From DASPGQ01 sp035457705 (GTDB taxonomy: Bacteria > Acidobacteriota > Vicinamibacteria > Marinacidobacterales > SMYC01), in assembly GCA_035457705.1 (NCBI GenBank), contig DATIBD010000103.1:220942-284941 (forward strand): a stretch of 64,000 nt of DNA. Reading direction: 5' to 3'. How positions within the stretch are numbered: position 1 is the stretch's first letter; every line of letters begins with the position of its first letter. The notes under the pieces were generated by a model. That model did not search any database. It saw only the letters and a program-made list of their open reading frames with translations, and had not been told where the DNA came from. The position numbers were made by a program, and so were the translations under genes. Shown piece by piece: positions 49,141 through 57,958 of the stretch.

Positions 49141-51765
49141 TTATCGGGACCCCAATGGTTCACCCACCTCGTTAGACTGCCGGAATACGAAGCTCGAGCC
49201 TTCCGCGTCGATCACGAGACGCTTCCCTTCTTCGATCTCCCCCGCGAGCAATCGTCGTGCAATCTCACTTTGGAGCGATCGTTGAATCGTTCGCTTGATG
49301 GGTCGCGCACCATAGACCGGGTCGTAACCCAGCTCGGCCAAGGTAGTCTTGGCGGCGTCCGTGACCTCGAGGTCGATGCGTTTGTCCGCAAGTCTGGCTT
49401 TCAGCCGCTCGAGCTGGATCTCGACGATACGCACGAGCTCCTCTCGCCCGAGCGCGTGGAAGACGACGGTCTCGTCCACCCGATTCAAGAACTCGGGACG
49501 GAAAGTCTGCTTGAGACGGCCGAGCACCTGGCGCTTCATGGTCTCGTAGCCATCCGAGCCGCTGCCGGCCTCGACGCTCAGAATCTCGGCACTCCCGATG
49601 TTCGACGTCATGATGAGCACCGTATTGCGAAAGTCGACCGTTCTCCCGTGCGCGTCGGTTAGCCGCCCCTCGTCCAGGATCTGCAAGAGCAAGTTGAACA
49701 CCTCGGGGTGGGCCTTCTCGATCTCGTCGAACAGAACGACGGAGAAAGGCTTGCGGCGAACCGCTTCGGTCAACTGACCGCCCTCCTCGTATCCGACATA
49801 GCCCGGCGGCGCGCCGATGAGTCTTGCCACGGCGTGCTTTTCCATGTACTCGCTCATGTCGATTCGCACGAGCGCCTTCTCGTCGTTGAACAGGTACTGC
49901 GCCAGGGAGCGCGCGAGCTCGGTCTTGCCAACGCCGGTGGGGCCGAGGAAAACGAAGCTGCCAATGGGACGGTCGGGATCCTGTATGCCCGCGCGTGCGC
50001 GGAGAACGGCGTCGGCAACGGCATCTACGGCCTCGTCCTGTCCCACCACTCGACGGTGAAGCTCGGAGGAAAGGTTGAGCAGCTTCTCCACCTCCCCTTC
50101 GAGCAGCTTGGCTACGGGGATGCCTGTCCAGCGCGAGACGACCTGGGCGATGTCCTCGTCGTCCACTTCCTCCTTCAAGAGCATGTGCTTCGTCTGTGCC
50201 AAGCCCTGCTCGGCTTCCTTGAGGCGTGCATCCAGCTCGTTCAAGCGACCGTATCGCAGCTCGGCAACTTTGTTCAGCTCGTAGGCACGCTCGGCGCGCT
50301 CGATCTCCACTTTCGTCGCTTCGATCTCTTCGCGTAGCTTCCTGATTCGTGCAAGCTGTTCCTTCTCTTCTCGCCATTGGGTCCGGAGCACGTCGGCGAG
50401 ACCCTTTTGATCCTGCAGGGTGCGCTCGAGCTCCCCGAGTCTCTCCTTCGAAGCCTTGTCCTTTTCATTCTTGAGAGCCTGCCGCTCGATCTCGAGCTGC
50501 AGGACGCGACGGTCGACCTCGTCGAGCTCGGTGGGAACGCTGTCTATCTCGGTCCGCAGGCGAGCCGCCGCCTCGTCGACTAGATCGATGGCTTTGTCGG
50601 GAAGGTAGCGGTCGGAAATGTAGCGTTTCGAGAGTATCGCCGCCCCCACGAGAGCGGCGTCTTTTATCCGGACACCATGGTGCACTTCGTAGCGCTCCTT
50701 CAGCCCGCGCAGAATGGAGATGGTGTCCTCGACCGAAGGCTCGTCCACCAGAATCGTCTGGAAACGTCTTTCGAGAGCCGCGTCCTTCTCGATGTATTTC
50801 CGGTACTCGGACAGGGTCGTGGCGCCGATGCAATGAAGCTCACCGCGCGCCAGCATCGGCTTCAGCAGGTTCCCCGCATCCATGGGAGCCCCCTCGGCCT
50901 TCCCTGCGCCCACGACGTTGTGAAGCTCGTCGATAAAGAGGATGACCTGGCCAGCGGACTCTTCGACGGCCTTCAAAACCGCTTTGAGCCGCTCTTCGAA
51001 CTCGCCGCGATACTTCGCCCCGGCGATGAGCGCGCCCATGTCGAGGGCCACGACCCGTTTGTCCTTTAGGCCCTCGGGAACGTCGCCTCGAACGATTCGC
51101 TGGGCGAGACCCTCGGCGATAGCGGTCTTTCCCACACCGGGCTCACCGATCAGAACCGGGTTGTTCTTGGTCCGGCGTGAAAGAATCTGGATGGTCCTTC
51201 GGATCTCGTCGTCCCGGCCAATCACCGGATCGAGCTTGCCGAGAGAAGCGAGCTTTGTGAGGTCCCGCCCATATTGCTCGAGAGGCTCGTAGATCGCTTC
51301 GGGGCTCTGAGAGGTCACCCGCTGGCTACCGCGCACATCTTTCAAAACCTCCAGTAGCCGCTCGCGAGTGATTCCGAGCTCGTGGAAGAGCTCACCGGAG
51401 AAGCCGTTGTCGCCGGCTACGGCAAGCAGCAAATGCTCGACGCTGACGAAGCTATCCTTGAGTTGAGAGGCTTCCTTCTGCGCGGCTTCGAGCAGTTTCC
51501 CGAGCCTCTCCGATAAGTACAGCTGTAAGGCTCCGCCGCCCTTGACAGCCGGAAGCGTCTCGAGTCGCCTCTCCAGCTTTCCCAAAAGGAAGCTCTTGTG
51601 ATGGCCAAGACGTGACAGAATCCTTTCGGCCACACCGCCGTCCTGCTCGAGGAGCGCCTTCAAGACGTGCTCGACGTCGATTTGCTGGTGTGAATACTGG
51701 CTCGCCAGCGACTGTGCCCTTCCAACAGCCTCTTGGGCCTTCTCCGTAAGTTTACTGAAATCCAT
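49141..51765 (-). CDS. clpB: ATP-dependent chaperone ClpB
   Basis: 874 aa, Hsp100 disaggregase that works with DnaK. N-terminal Clp_N repeats (1-150), first AAA+ with GEPGVGKTAIAEGL (about 200), the ClpB-specific coiled-coil M domain (about 400-530, KNEKDKASKERLGELE), second AAA+ with GPTGVGKTELARSLA (about 605), and the GYVGYEEGGQLTEAVRR sensor region. It starts at ATG 51765 with AAGGAGG. It is divergent from dnaK. Confidence 0.97.
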   Translation of the reverse strand: MDFSKLTEKAQEAVGRAQSLASQYSHQQIDVEHVLKALLEQDGGVAERILSRLGHHKSFLLGKLERRLETLPAVKGGGALQLYLSERLGKLLEAAQKEASQLKDSFVSVEHLLLAVAGDNGFSGELFHELGITRERLLEVLKDVRGSQRVTSQSPEAIYEPLEQYGRDLTKLASLGKLDPVIGRDDEIRRTIQILSRRTKNNPVLIGEPGVGKTAIAEGLAQRIVRGDVPEGLKDKRVVALDMGALIAGAKYRGEFEERLKAVLKAVEESAGQVILFIDELHNVVGAGKAEGAPMDAGNLLKPMLARGELHCIGATTLSEYRKYIEKDAALERRFQTILVDEPSVEDTISILRGLKERYEVHHGVRIKDAALVGAAILSKRYISDRYLPDKAIDLVDEAAARLRTEIDSVPTELDEVDRRVLQLEIERQALKNEKDKASKERLGELERTLQDQKGLADVLRTQWREEKEQLARIRKLREEIEATKVEIERAERAYELNKVAELRYGRLNELDARLKEAEQGLAQTKHMLLKEEVDDEDIAQVVSRWTGIPVAKLLEGEVEKLLNLSSELHRRVVGQDEAVDAVADAVLRARAGIQDPDRPIGSFVFLGPTGVGKTELARSLAQYLFNDEKALVRIDMSEYMEKHAVARLIGAPPGYVGYEEGGQLTEAVRRKPFSVVLFDEIEKAHPEVFNLLLQILDEGRLTDAHGRTVDFRNTVLIMTSNIGSAEILSVEAGSGSDGYETMKRQVLGRLKQTFRPEFLNRVDETVVFHALGREELVRIVEIQLERLKARLADKRIDLEVTDAAKTTLAELGYDPVYGARPIKRTIQRSLQSEIARRLLAGEIEEGKRLVIDAEGSSFVFRQSNEVGEPLGSR

Positions 51766-51785
51766 GGAGCCTCCTTGGAGTCTGA

Positions 51786-51814
51786 ATGATAAACTATTAG
51801 TCGATTGATGTCAA
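51786..51814 (-). promoter_or_regulatory. Sigma70-type promoter of clpB
   Basis: Minus strand: TTGACA (51814-51809), 17-base spacer, TATCAT (51791-51786), five of six -10 bases matching. Transcription would start near 51779, leaving only about 14 leader bases, which hold the ribosome site. No CIRCE element is seen. Confidence 0.75.
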
Positions 51815-51843
51815 CTATATTGATTCTTGATTACTAATATTTC

Positions 51844-51872
51844 TTGCCAAATATCTCCGTGTGGCCTATACT
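51844..51872 (+). promoter_or_regulatory. Sigma70-type promoter of dnaK
   Basis: TTGCCA (51844-51849), 17-base spacer, TATACT (51867-51872), followed by a leader of about 30 bases with AGGAG before ATG 51911. It lies back to back with the clpB promoter in an AT-rich 145-bp gap. Confidence 0.75.
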
Positions 51873-51910
51873 TGCCCTGACGACAAAAATCGAGAGGAGC
51901 GACGAAGACA

Positions 51911-53764
51911 ATGGGTAAACCAATTGGAATCGACCTTGGCACGACGAACTCGGTAGTCTCCGTTCTGGAGGGGGGCGAGCCCAAGGTCATCGTGAACTCG
52001 GAAGGGGATCGCATCACGCCAAGCGTGGTGGCGTTCAACAAGGACGGCCAACGACTGGTCGGCCAGGTCGCGAGACGCCAGGCGATCACGAACCCGGAGA
52101 ACACCGTGTCCTCGATCAAGAGGTTCATCGGGCGACGCTACGACGAAGTCGAGCGTGAAGCGGCAAGAGCCACCTATTCCGTCAAGCGCGGCAAGAACGG
52201 TGACGTGCTCGTCACGGCCGGTGGAAAGGACTATTCCCCACCCGAGATTTCCGCCGTAATCCTGGCAAAGCTCAAGCAGGCCGCGGAAGACTATCTCGGA
52301 GAGAAAGTCACCGAAGCGGTGATTACCGTTCCCGCCTACTTCAACGACGCGGAGCGCCAGGCGACGAAAGACGCCGGGACCATCGCCGGGCTCGACGTGC
52401 TTCGCATCGTAAACGAGCCCACGGCGGCGGCGCTGGCCTACGGCCTCGAGAGGAAGAAAGAAGAGACCATCGCCGTATACGACTTCGGAGGCGGCACGTT
52501 CGATATCTCCATACTGGAGGTAGGAGACGGCGTCATCGAGGTCAAGGCGACCAACGGCGACACTCACTTGGGGGGCGATGACCTCGATCAGCGGATCATC
52601 GAGTGGATGATCAAAGAGTTCAAGAAGGACCAGGGAATCGATCTGTCGACGGACAAAATGGCCTTGCAGCGGCTGAAGGAGGCGGCGGAAAGAGCCAAGA
52701 TCGAGCTCTCGACGTCGCTCGAGACCGAGATTCACCTTCCGTTCCTCTCGGCGGACGCTTCGGGCCCCAAGCACTTTCAAATGAAGCTCACGCGGTCTTC
52801 GTTCGAGAAGCTGGTCGACGATCTGATCGAGCGAACACTCGGACCCTGCCGCAACGCTCTCGCGGACGCGGGAGTCGAGCCCGAGAAGATCGATGAGGTG
52901 GTTCTCGTCGGAGGCTCGACCCGAATCCCCAAGGTGCAGCAAGCGGTGCAGGACCTTTTCGGTCGCGAACCTCACCGGGGCGTCAACCCCGATGAGGTGG
53001 TCGCAATCGGGGCGGCCATCCAGGCGGGAGTTCTCAAGGGCGACGTCAAGGACGTCTTGCTCCTGGACGTAACCCCGCTGTCGCTGGGCATCGAGACCCT
53101 GGGAGGTGTCTTTACCAAGCTCATCGAGCGCAACACGACCATCCCGGCAAAGAAGAGCGAGATTTTCTCGACGGCCGCCGACAACCAGACGAGCGTCGGG
53201 GTGCTGGTGTTACAGGGCGAGCGAGAGATGGCGAGGGACAACAGGTTGCTGGGGCAGTTTCAGCTCGTCGGGATCCCGCCGGCCCCTCGGGGTGTTCCGC
53301 AGATCGAAGTGACGTTCGACATCGACGCGAATGGAATCGTCAACGTCGGTGCCAAGGACCTCGCGACGGGCAAGGAACAAACCATCACCATCACCAGCTC
53401 GAGAGGCCTCAGCAAAGAGGAGATCGACCGAATGGTCAAAGATGCCGAGCGCAACCGCGAGGAGGATCAAAGGGCACGGCAGGAAGTCGAGACCAAGAAT
53501 CAGCTCGGTCATGCGATATTCACCTCGGAGCGAAGCTTGGACGAGAACCGCTCGGTGCTCGACCCGGCCATCGTGAGCGAGATCGAAGACGCGCTCGAGA
53601 GCGCCAAGAAGGCCTACGAAGGTGATGACGCCGGTTCGATGAAGTCGGCGTCCGAACGGCTCACGCGAGCGACGCACCGCATGGCGGAGCAGCTCTATAG
53701 CAAGACCAAGCCCGAGGCTAAGGAAGATGACGTCGTGGACGCGGAATACGCCGAGGTCAACTAA
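51911..53764 (+). CDS. dnaK: Chaperone protein DnaK (Hsp70)
   Basis: 617 aa. The ATPase domain shows GIDLGTTNSVV at the N-terminus, YDFGGGTFDISIL and VGGSTRIPKVQ. The substrate domain begins at LLDVTPLSLGIETLGG (about 380), followed by the helical lid and a short acidic end (DVVDAEYAEVN). It refolds proteins with DnaJ/GrpE co-chaperones and hands aggregates to ClpB. No grpE or canonical dnaJ is adjacent; the nearest J-domain gene is at 47.4 kb. This may be one of several dnaK copies. Confidence 0.97.
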   Translation: MGKPIGIDLGTTNSVVSVLEGGEPKVIVNSEGDRITPSVVAFNKDGQRLVGQVARRQAITNPENTVSSIKRFIGRRYDEVEREAARATYSVKRGKNGDVLVTAGGKDYSPPEISAVILAKLKQAAEDYLGEKVTEAVITVPAYFNDAERQATKDAGTIAGLDVLRIVNEPTAAALAYGLERKKEETIAVYDFGGGTFDISILEVGDGVIEVKATNGDTHLGGDDLDQRIIEWMIKEFKKDQGIDLSTDKMALQRLKEAAERAKIELSTSLETEIHLPFLSADASGPKHFQMKLTRSSFEKLVDDLIERTLGPCRNALADAGVEPEKIDEVVLVGGSTRIPKVQQAVQDLFGREPHRGVNPDEVVAIGAAIQAGVLKGDVKDVLLLDVTPLSLGIETLGGVFTKLIERNTTIPAKKSEIFSTAADNQTSVGVLVLQGEREMARDNRLLGQFQLVGIPPAPRGVPQIEVTFDIDANGIVNVGAKDLATGKEQTITITSSRGLSKEEIDRMVKDAERNREEDQRARQEVETKNQLGHAIFTSERSLDENRSVLDPAIVSEIEDALESAKKAYEGDDAGSMKSASERLTRATHRMAEQLYSKTKPEAKEDDVVDAEYAEVN

Positions 53765-53773
53765 CCAAAACGG

Positions 53774-53799
53774 AGCGCGGCGTCAAATGACGCTGCGCT
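53774..53799. terminator. Hairpin between convergent dnaK and kbl
   Basis: AGCGC-G-GCGTCA and TGACGC-T-GCGCT form a 12-bp stem (one G-T pair) with a 2-base loop. TTCTTCCCG follows on the plus strand and CCGTTTTGG on the minus. It overlaps the kbl stop codon and can serve both genes. Confidence 0.65.
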
Positions 53800-54967
53800 T
53801 CTTCCCGATCTTCGTGAATGCCTCGATGGCGCGGCCTACCTGATCGGAGCTGTGAGCTGCCGAGAGCTGGACTCGAATTCGCGCCTGGCCTTTCGGCACA
53901 ACGGGAAAGCTGAATCCGACGACGTAGATTCCTTCTTCGAGGAGGTCGCTCGCCATCTCCTGCGCTAGCCGCGCGTCACCGAGTAGAATGGGAACGATGG
54001 GATGATTTCCTTCGACGATGCGGAACCCCCGCAACGACATCTCCCGGCGAAACTGCTCGGTGTTCTCCATGAGCCGTTTTCGATGCCCCGACGTGGTCTC
54101 CAGGATCTCCAGCACCTTGGTGGCGGCCGCCACGATCGGCGGGGCCAGGGAATTGGAGAACAGGTAGGGTCGAGAGCGCTGGCGCAGCAAATCGATGATC
54201 TCCTGGCGCCCCGAGGTGAATCCGCCGGCCGCTCCCCCGAGCGCCTTGCCGAGAGTCGAGGTGACGACGTCCACCCGATCCCGCACGCCGAATCGCTCCG
54301 GCGTCCCTCGGCCCGTTTCTCCGACGAAGCCCGTTGCATGGGAGTCGTCCACCATCACCATGGCGTCGTAACGCTCCGCCAGAGTGCAGATCTCGTCCAG
54401 AGGGGCATAGGTGCCGTCCATGCTGAAGACGCCATCGGTGGCGATTAGACGCAACCGAGACGTTCGCGCTTCCTCCAGCCGGTCTTCCAGATCCTTCATG
54501 TCTCTATTCGCATAGCGGAGGCGCTTCGCCTTGGAGAGCCGAATTCCATCGATGATGCTCGCATGGTTCAGCGAGTCGCTGATAACCGCATCGTCTTCGG
54601 AAAGAAGAGTCTCGAAGAGACCGCCGTTGGCATCGAAGCACGAGCTGTAGAGAATGGCATCGTCGGTGCCGAGAAAACTTGCGATCTTCTCCTCGAGCTC
54701 CTTGTGGATATCCTGGGTTCCACAAATGAATCGAACCGACGACAGACCGAATCCACGCGCGTCGAGGCCAGCATGCGCCGCGCGGACCACCTCGGCATCG
54801 CTGGATAGCCCCAGGTAGTTGTTCGCGCAGAAGTTCACCACCTCGCCGGTCTTGACCGAGATCGTGGCACCCTGGGAGGATTCGAGCACGCGCTCGTGCT
54901 TGTAGAGTCCGGCCTCTTCGATTTCTCTCAGGGCCGAGCGATAACGGTCGCGGGCTTCACCAAACAT
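53783..54967 (-). CDS. kbl: Glycine C-acetyltransferase (2-amino-3-ketobutyrate CoA ligase)
   Basis: 394 aa, a PLP enzyme of the alpha-oxoamine synthase family that converts 2-amino-3-ketobutyrate plus CoA to glycine and acetyl-CoA in threonine breakdown. Typical segments: VNFCANNYLGLS, GTQDIHKELE, YSSCFDANGG, DSLNHASIIDGIRL, MVDDSHATGFVGETGRG, and the PLP Lys in TSTLGKALGGAAGG. Length fits Kbl. The usual partner threonine dehydrogenase is not adjacent, so close paralogues (BioF-like) cannot be wholly excluded, but the N-terminus matches Kbl. Confidence 0.92.
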   Translation of the reverse strand: MFGEARDRYRSALREIEEAGLYKHERVLESSQGATISVKTGEVVNFCANNYLGLSSDAEVVRAAHAGLDARGFGLSSVRFICGTQDIHKELEEKIASFLGTDDAILYSSCFDANGGLFETLLSEDDAVISDSLNHASIIDGIRLSKAKRLRYANRDMKDLEDRLEEARTSRLRLIATDGVFSMDGTYAPLDEICTLAERYDAMVMVDDSHATGFVGETGRGTPERFGVRDRVDVVTSTLGKALGGAAGGFTSGRQEIIDLLRQRSRPYLFSNSLAPPIVAAATKVLEILETTSGHRKRLMENTEQFRREMSLRGFRIVEGNHPIVPILLGDARLAQEMASDLLEEGIYVVGFSFPVVPKGQARIRVQLSAAHSSDQVGRAIEAFTKIGKKRSVI

Positions 54968-54979
54968 GTGCTAATTTCT

Positions 54980-56107
54980 TCAAACGACGGGGGAACGATG
55001 CCGCCGCCTCAAGTACGCGATGAGGTCGCCGGTGACCAGCAGGAAAACCTGGATGGGATCCTCTCCCTCGCGAAAACGGACGTCGCCCGTCTGATACTGC
55101 TTCAGGTCCTCGATGGCGGCAAGAAAAATTCTCTGCTGGGACTCCCTGACACCCGAGAACGACAGGAACTCATCCGGTCGAAATTCCGCGAGAAGGGCCT
55201 TCACCCTTGCCAGCTGCTCCGGCTTCCGTTCGGCTTCGAACGCCTTGACGCGATCGAAGAGATTCGCCAAACCGTCCAGGAGCTGGCCAATGTCGAGCAC
55301 GTTCTCCAGATCCCGGCGGAAGAGCTTCTTTCGCGTGATCGAGGCGTCGAACAGAATCAACTGCTCCACGAGTACGGTACTCAGCGTCTCTCCGACTTCA
55401 CGAATCCTCAAGCCGAGCTCATCGACGACCGCGTCGATGCGACCCACGATGAACTCCGAATCGATGTGAGCACCTGCCAACGCTCCACCGCCCAGAGGCA
55501 CGAATCGGCGAACCCAGCGTCCCAGCTCTTGCCGCATGAACCGGACATCGCCGGCGAGGTCTCGAACGCGCTGGCCGTACAGCCCGCGAAGAGTTTCTCC
55601 ACTTCCCGACATGGGGCAAGTAGCCATGAGGTGCTCGAGTTGGTGGAGGCGTCGGCCGAGCGCGAAGAAATGCTGACCGAGGCGCTCGACCCGCCGATCG
55701 TAGCTCACCCGGAGGTCGGCCATGGACATTTTACCGACGGCGTTCTGGGCTAGAAGTCTAAGATCCTTTCGGATGCTTTCGATGCCGGTGAAGGCCTCCG
55801 ACGAAAGAAGCGAAGCGGCGACGAGAATCTGATCCAGAAGATAATCTACGATGTCCCCATCGGAGATTCGGGCGACACACCTTCCCAGAACATCGATCGA
55901 GCACTCTCGGAAAAGAAACTCGAGCGCCGCCTGATCGCGCCCGTCGTTCGACTCCGGCGCCGTCGGCTCGGCCGGCTTTCGTCCACGCAGCATCGCGTAC
56001 AAGCTGCCCGTACGTGTCGACAAATATTCTGTGGGAAGGTGCGACAACACGACCCCTTCTGACTTTGGAGCGCCGAGACTATAGCAATGCCGATACGATG
56101 CTGTCAA
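54980..56107 (-). CDS. Unknown helical protein, translationally coupled to a small upstream gene
   Basis: 375 aa if TTG 56107 is used (TTGA overlap with the stop of the small gene upstream); ATG 55993 is the alternative. I do not recognise a family. The sequence is rich in Leu, Arg and Glu, predicted all-helical, with no signal peptide or membrane helix and no obvious catalytic motif. Clusters such as RRVERLGQHFFALGRRLHQLEHLM and LENVLDIGQLLDGLANLFDRVKAF suggest long coiled or bundle helices. It ends 12 bases before the kbl start (same strand), so it may share that transcript. Confidence 0.6.
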   Translation of the reverse strand: MTASYRHCYSLGAPKSEGVVLSHLPTEYLSTRTGSLYAMLRGRKPAEPTAPESNDGRDQAALEFLFRECSIDVLGRCVARISDGDIVDYLLDQILVAASLLSSEAFTGIESIRKDLRLLAQNAVGKMSMADLRVSYDRRVERLGQHFFALGRRLHQLEHLMATCPMSGSGETLRGLYGQRVRDLAGDVRFMRQELGRWVRRFVPLGGGALAGAHIDSEFIVGRIDAVVDELGLRIREVGETLSTVLVEQLILFDASITRKKLFRRDLENVLDIGQLLDGLANLFDRVKAFEAERKPEQLARVKALLAEFRPDEFLSFSGVRESQQRIFLAAIEDLKQYQTGDVRFREGEDPIQVFLLVTGDLIAYLRRRHRSPVV

Positions 56108-56364
56108 AGCTTCGATGGCGACGAATCACGCCACCGCTGCCTCAAATGACCGAGCTGGCTTACGATCGTTTCTCTCAAACGGCGGAACTCGTGCAAATCT
56201 CCCCGCGCCAGAGCGAGGCGGCACTCGTCGAGCTTTTCGACGAGGTCCGACAGCTCGCGGTCGCGAAGAGCCGCGCGGGCCGCGCCGAGCTGGGCATCGA
56301 TCGTGTCGATACAGCCCATCTCGAGGTTGTTCAAGGTGGCGATCACGTTGTCGAGTGAATCCAC
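56104..56364 (-). CDS. Small helical protein (86 aa) upstream of the unknown gene
   Basis: 86 aa from GTG 56364. A single charged helical region (LDNVIATLNNLEMGCIDTID, then LVEKLDECRLALARGDLHEFRRLRETI) resembling a coiled-coil dimer. It is unrecognised. Its TGA overlaps the TTG of the next gene, so the pair is coupled. It is divergent from queG, with only 25 bases between the two GTG starts; the promoters must overlap each other's coding starts. Confidence 0.6.
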   Translation of the reverse strand: MDSLDNVIATLNNLEMGCIDTIDAQLGAARAALRDRELSDLVEKLDECRLALARGDLHEFRRLRETIVSQLGHLRQRWRDSSPSKL

Positions 56365-56389
56365 GGTGCCGCTATTGTAACCTGGTGCG

Positions 56390-57514
56390 GTGACCGATCC
56401 GTGGGTGCTGAGACAAGCCATCTTGGACCGAGGAATCGAGCTCGGCTTCTCTAAGATCGGTCTTGCTCCGGCCCGGCTCAAAGATGCCACGCCCAGGCTC
56501 CGGGAATGGCTCGAGCGAGGTTATGCGGGGGAGATGGCGTACATGGGACGGAGCCCGGACAGACGGACAGATGCCGGATCGAGCCTTCGCCGCGCCGAAA
56601 CGGTTGTGTGTTGTGCTCTAAACTACTACCTCGGCGGAGCGAGACCGGCGCCCGCCAACCGGGGAGTGATTTCCGCCTATGCCCGGGGCGAGGACTACCA
56701 TCGGGTGCTCGGGGAAAAGCTCGAGGCGCTCGCGCATTTCATCGAACGACGCGCTGAGGTGACGACTCGTCGTTACGTAGACACCGGCCCTCTCCTCGAA
56801 AAAGCCTACGCCGTGGCCGCGGGACTCGGGTGGCTCGGAAAGCACTCGAATCTCCTTTCACGCGATGGAAGCTCCTGGTTCTTTCTCGGCGAGATCCTCG
56901 TTCCGCTGGAGTTGCCCCTCGACACCCCGACACGGGATCACTGCGGCACCTGCTCCCGCTGCATCGATGCCTGCCCGACGCGGGCCATCGTGCAGCCTTA
57001 CGTCGTCGACAGCCGTCTCTGCATCTCGTACTTGACGATCGAGCTGAGGGGCTACATCCCCCGTGAGCTCAGACCTCTCATGGGAACCCGCATCTACGGC
57101 TGCGACGATTGTCAGGACGTCTGCCCCTGGAACCGGTTCGCCAAGATAAGTGAAGAGGCCAGGTTCTTTCCGCGCGAGCCTCTATCGACCATGGACCTGG
57201 TCTCGATGCTGCGCTTGAGCCGTGAGGAGTTCCAGCAAGCGACGAGGGGAAGCGCGATGAGGCGAGCGCGATACGCGGGCTTCTTGCGGAACGTGGCCGT
57301 GGCGCTGGGAAACAGTGGGGCGACCGAGGCGGTTCCTGCGCTCGTCCAAGCCCTTTCTCACGAGGAGCCTCTGGTGCGCGGTCACGCGGCCTGGGCCCTG
57401 GGTGCCCTCGGGTTGGGCGAGGCCTCGTCTGGGCTTTTGGATGCTCTCGGGAGAGAAGTGGAGGCGCCAGTGCGCGAGGAGATCCAATGGGCGCTCGCGG
57501 CGCTAGCAGGGTGA
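56390..57514 (+). CDS. queG: Epoxyqueuosine reductase QueG
   Basis: 374 aa, last enzyme of queuosine synthesis: reduces epoxyqueuosine in tRNA using cobalamin. D131 (YVDTGPLLEKAYA) is the proposed acid. Cluster ligands C185, C188, C191, C195 (CGTCSRCIDACP) and C238, C241, C245 (CDDCQDVCPWN) give two [4Fe-4S] centres. HEAT-like helices end the protein (about 300-374), as in the long QueG form. The GTG start at 56390 precedes the conserved TDPWVLRQAILDRG. Its last codons (GCA-GGG-TGA) coincide with the end of a dispersed repeat. Confidence 0.96.
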   Translation: MTDPWVLRQAILDRGIELGFSKIGLAPARLKDATPRLREWLERGYAGEMAYMGRSPDRRTDAGSSLRRAETVVCCALNYYLGGARPAPANRGVISAYARGEDYHRVLGEKLEALAHFIERRAEVTTRRYVDTGPLLEKAYAVAAGLGWLGKHSNLLSRDGSSWFFLGEILVPLELPLDTPTRDHCGTCSRCIDACPTRAIVQPYVVDSRLCISYLTIELRGYIPRELRPLMGTRIYGCDDCQDVCPWNRFAKISEEARFFPREPLSTMDLVSMLRLSREEFQQATRGSAMRRARYAGFLRNVAVALGNSGATEAVPALVQALSHEEPLVRGHAAWALGALGLGEASSGLLDALGREVEAPVREEIQWALAALAG

Positions 57515-57640
57515 TGAAAAACATAGCGCACCCCTGCGCGAGCGAAGCGAGCCCGGCGTGCCTTGCCGCTCCGTAAGCAGGCCGAGCCGTGGCGGACGAT
57601 CGATTACGCGTCCCGCCACGGCATGGAGCGCTGGATGAGA
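57505..57640 (-). repeat. Single inverted copy of the dispersed hairpin repeat
   Basis: Read on the minus strand this stretch aligns with unit 3 of the 43.9-kb array over about 120 bases, including the 10-bp inverted repeat GCCGTGGCGG/CCGCCACGGC (57586-57595 with 57613-57622), GCGCAGGGGTG..., and the end TTTTTCATCACCCTGCT. It fills the whole gap between convergent queG and UPF0158 genes. Both loci end in the same AGCAGGGTGATGAAAAA, which supplies the final codons and stop of the flanking gene. Confidence 0.85.
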
Positions 57641-57958
57641 TTAGAGCGGCTCGACCGCCACCGCGCGCAGCCAGTTCTTGATGCGCGCTTGAAGTGTTTT
57701 GTCCTTGTCGAGCGTCGAGGCCAGGAGTTCCTCGTTCGGGAGGGCGCGGACGTCTGCGGGAATCAGAACGTAGCGCTCGTCGGCCGTAAGGATCCGCTCG
57801 TCCTCCTCGTCGTCCTCGTTGTCGAGATAGGAAGAGAAAAAGTGGACCGCACCGGTCTCGCGGTCGAGATAGTAGCGGTGGTCTTTCGAGCCGTCGGCAA
57901 AAGCCTCTTTCAGCTCCTCCCAGTCGACGCGAATTCGCTTGGGTTCCAGCTGATTCAC
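57641..57958 (-). CDS. UPF0158-like protein
   Basis: 105 aa, resembling UPF0158 family proteins: an N-terminal VDWEELKEAFADGSKDHRYY, DRETGAVHFFSSYLDNE, and an acidic middle (EDDEEDER). No catalytic motif or signal is seen; function unknown. The GTG start overlaps by four bases the stop of the upstream 361-aa lipoprotein gene. Its stop lies at the edge of the dispersed repeat. Confidence 0.75.
   Translation of the reverse strand: MNQLEPKRIRVDWEELKEAFADGSKDHRYYLDRETGAVHFFSSYLDNEDDEEDERILTADERYVLIPADVRALPNEELLASTLDKDKTLQARIKNWLRAVAVEPL

Noticed and set aside
51766..51910. CIRCE heat-shock operator between clpB and dnaK
   Set aside because: The nine-base arms with nine-base spacing are not present; only ordinary AT-rich sequence and two sigma70 promoters are seen.
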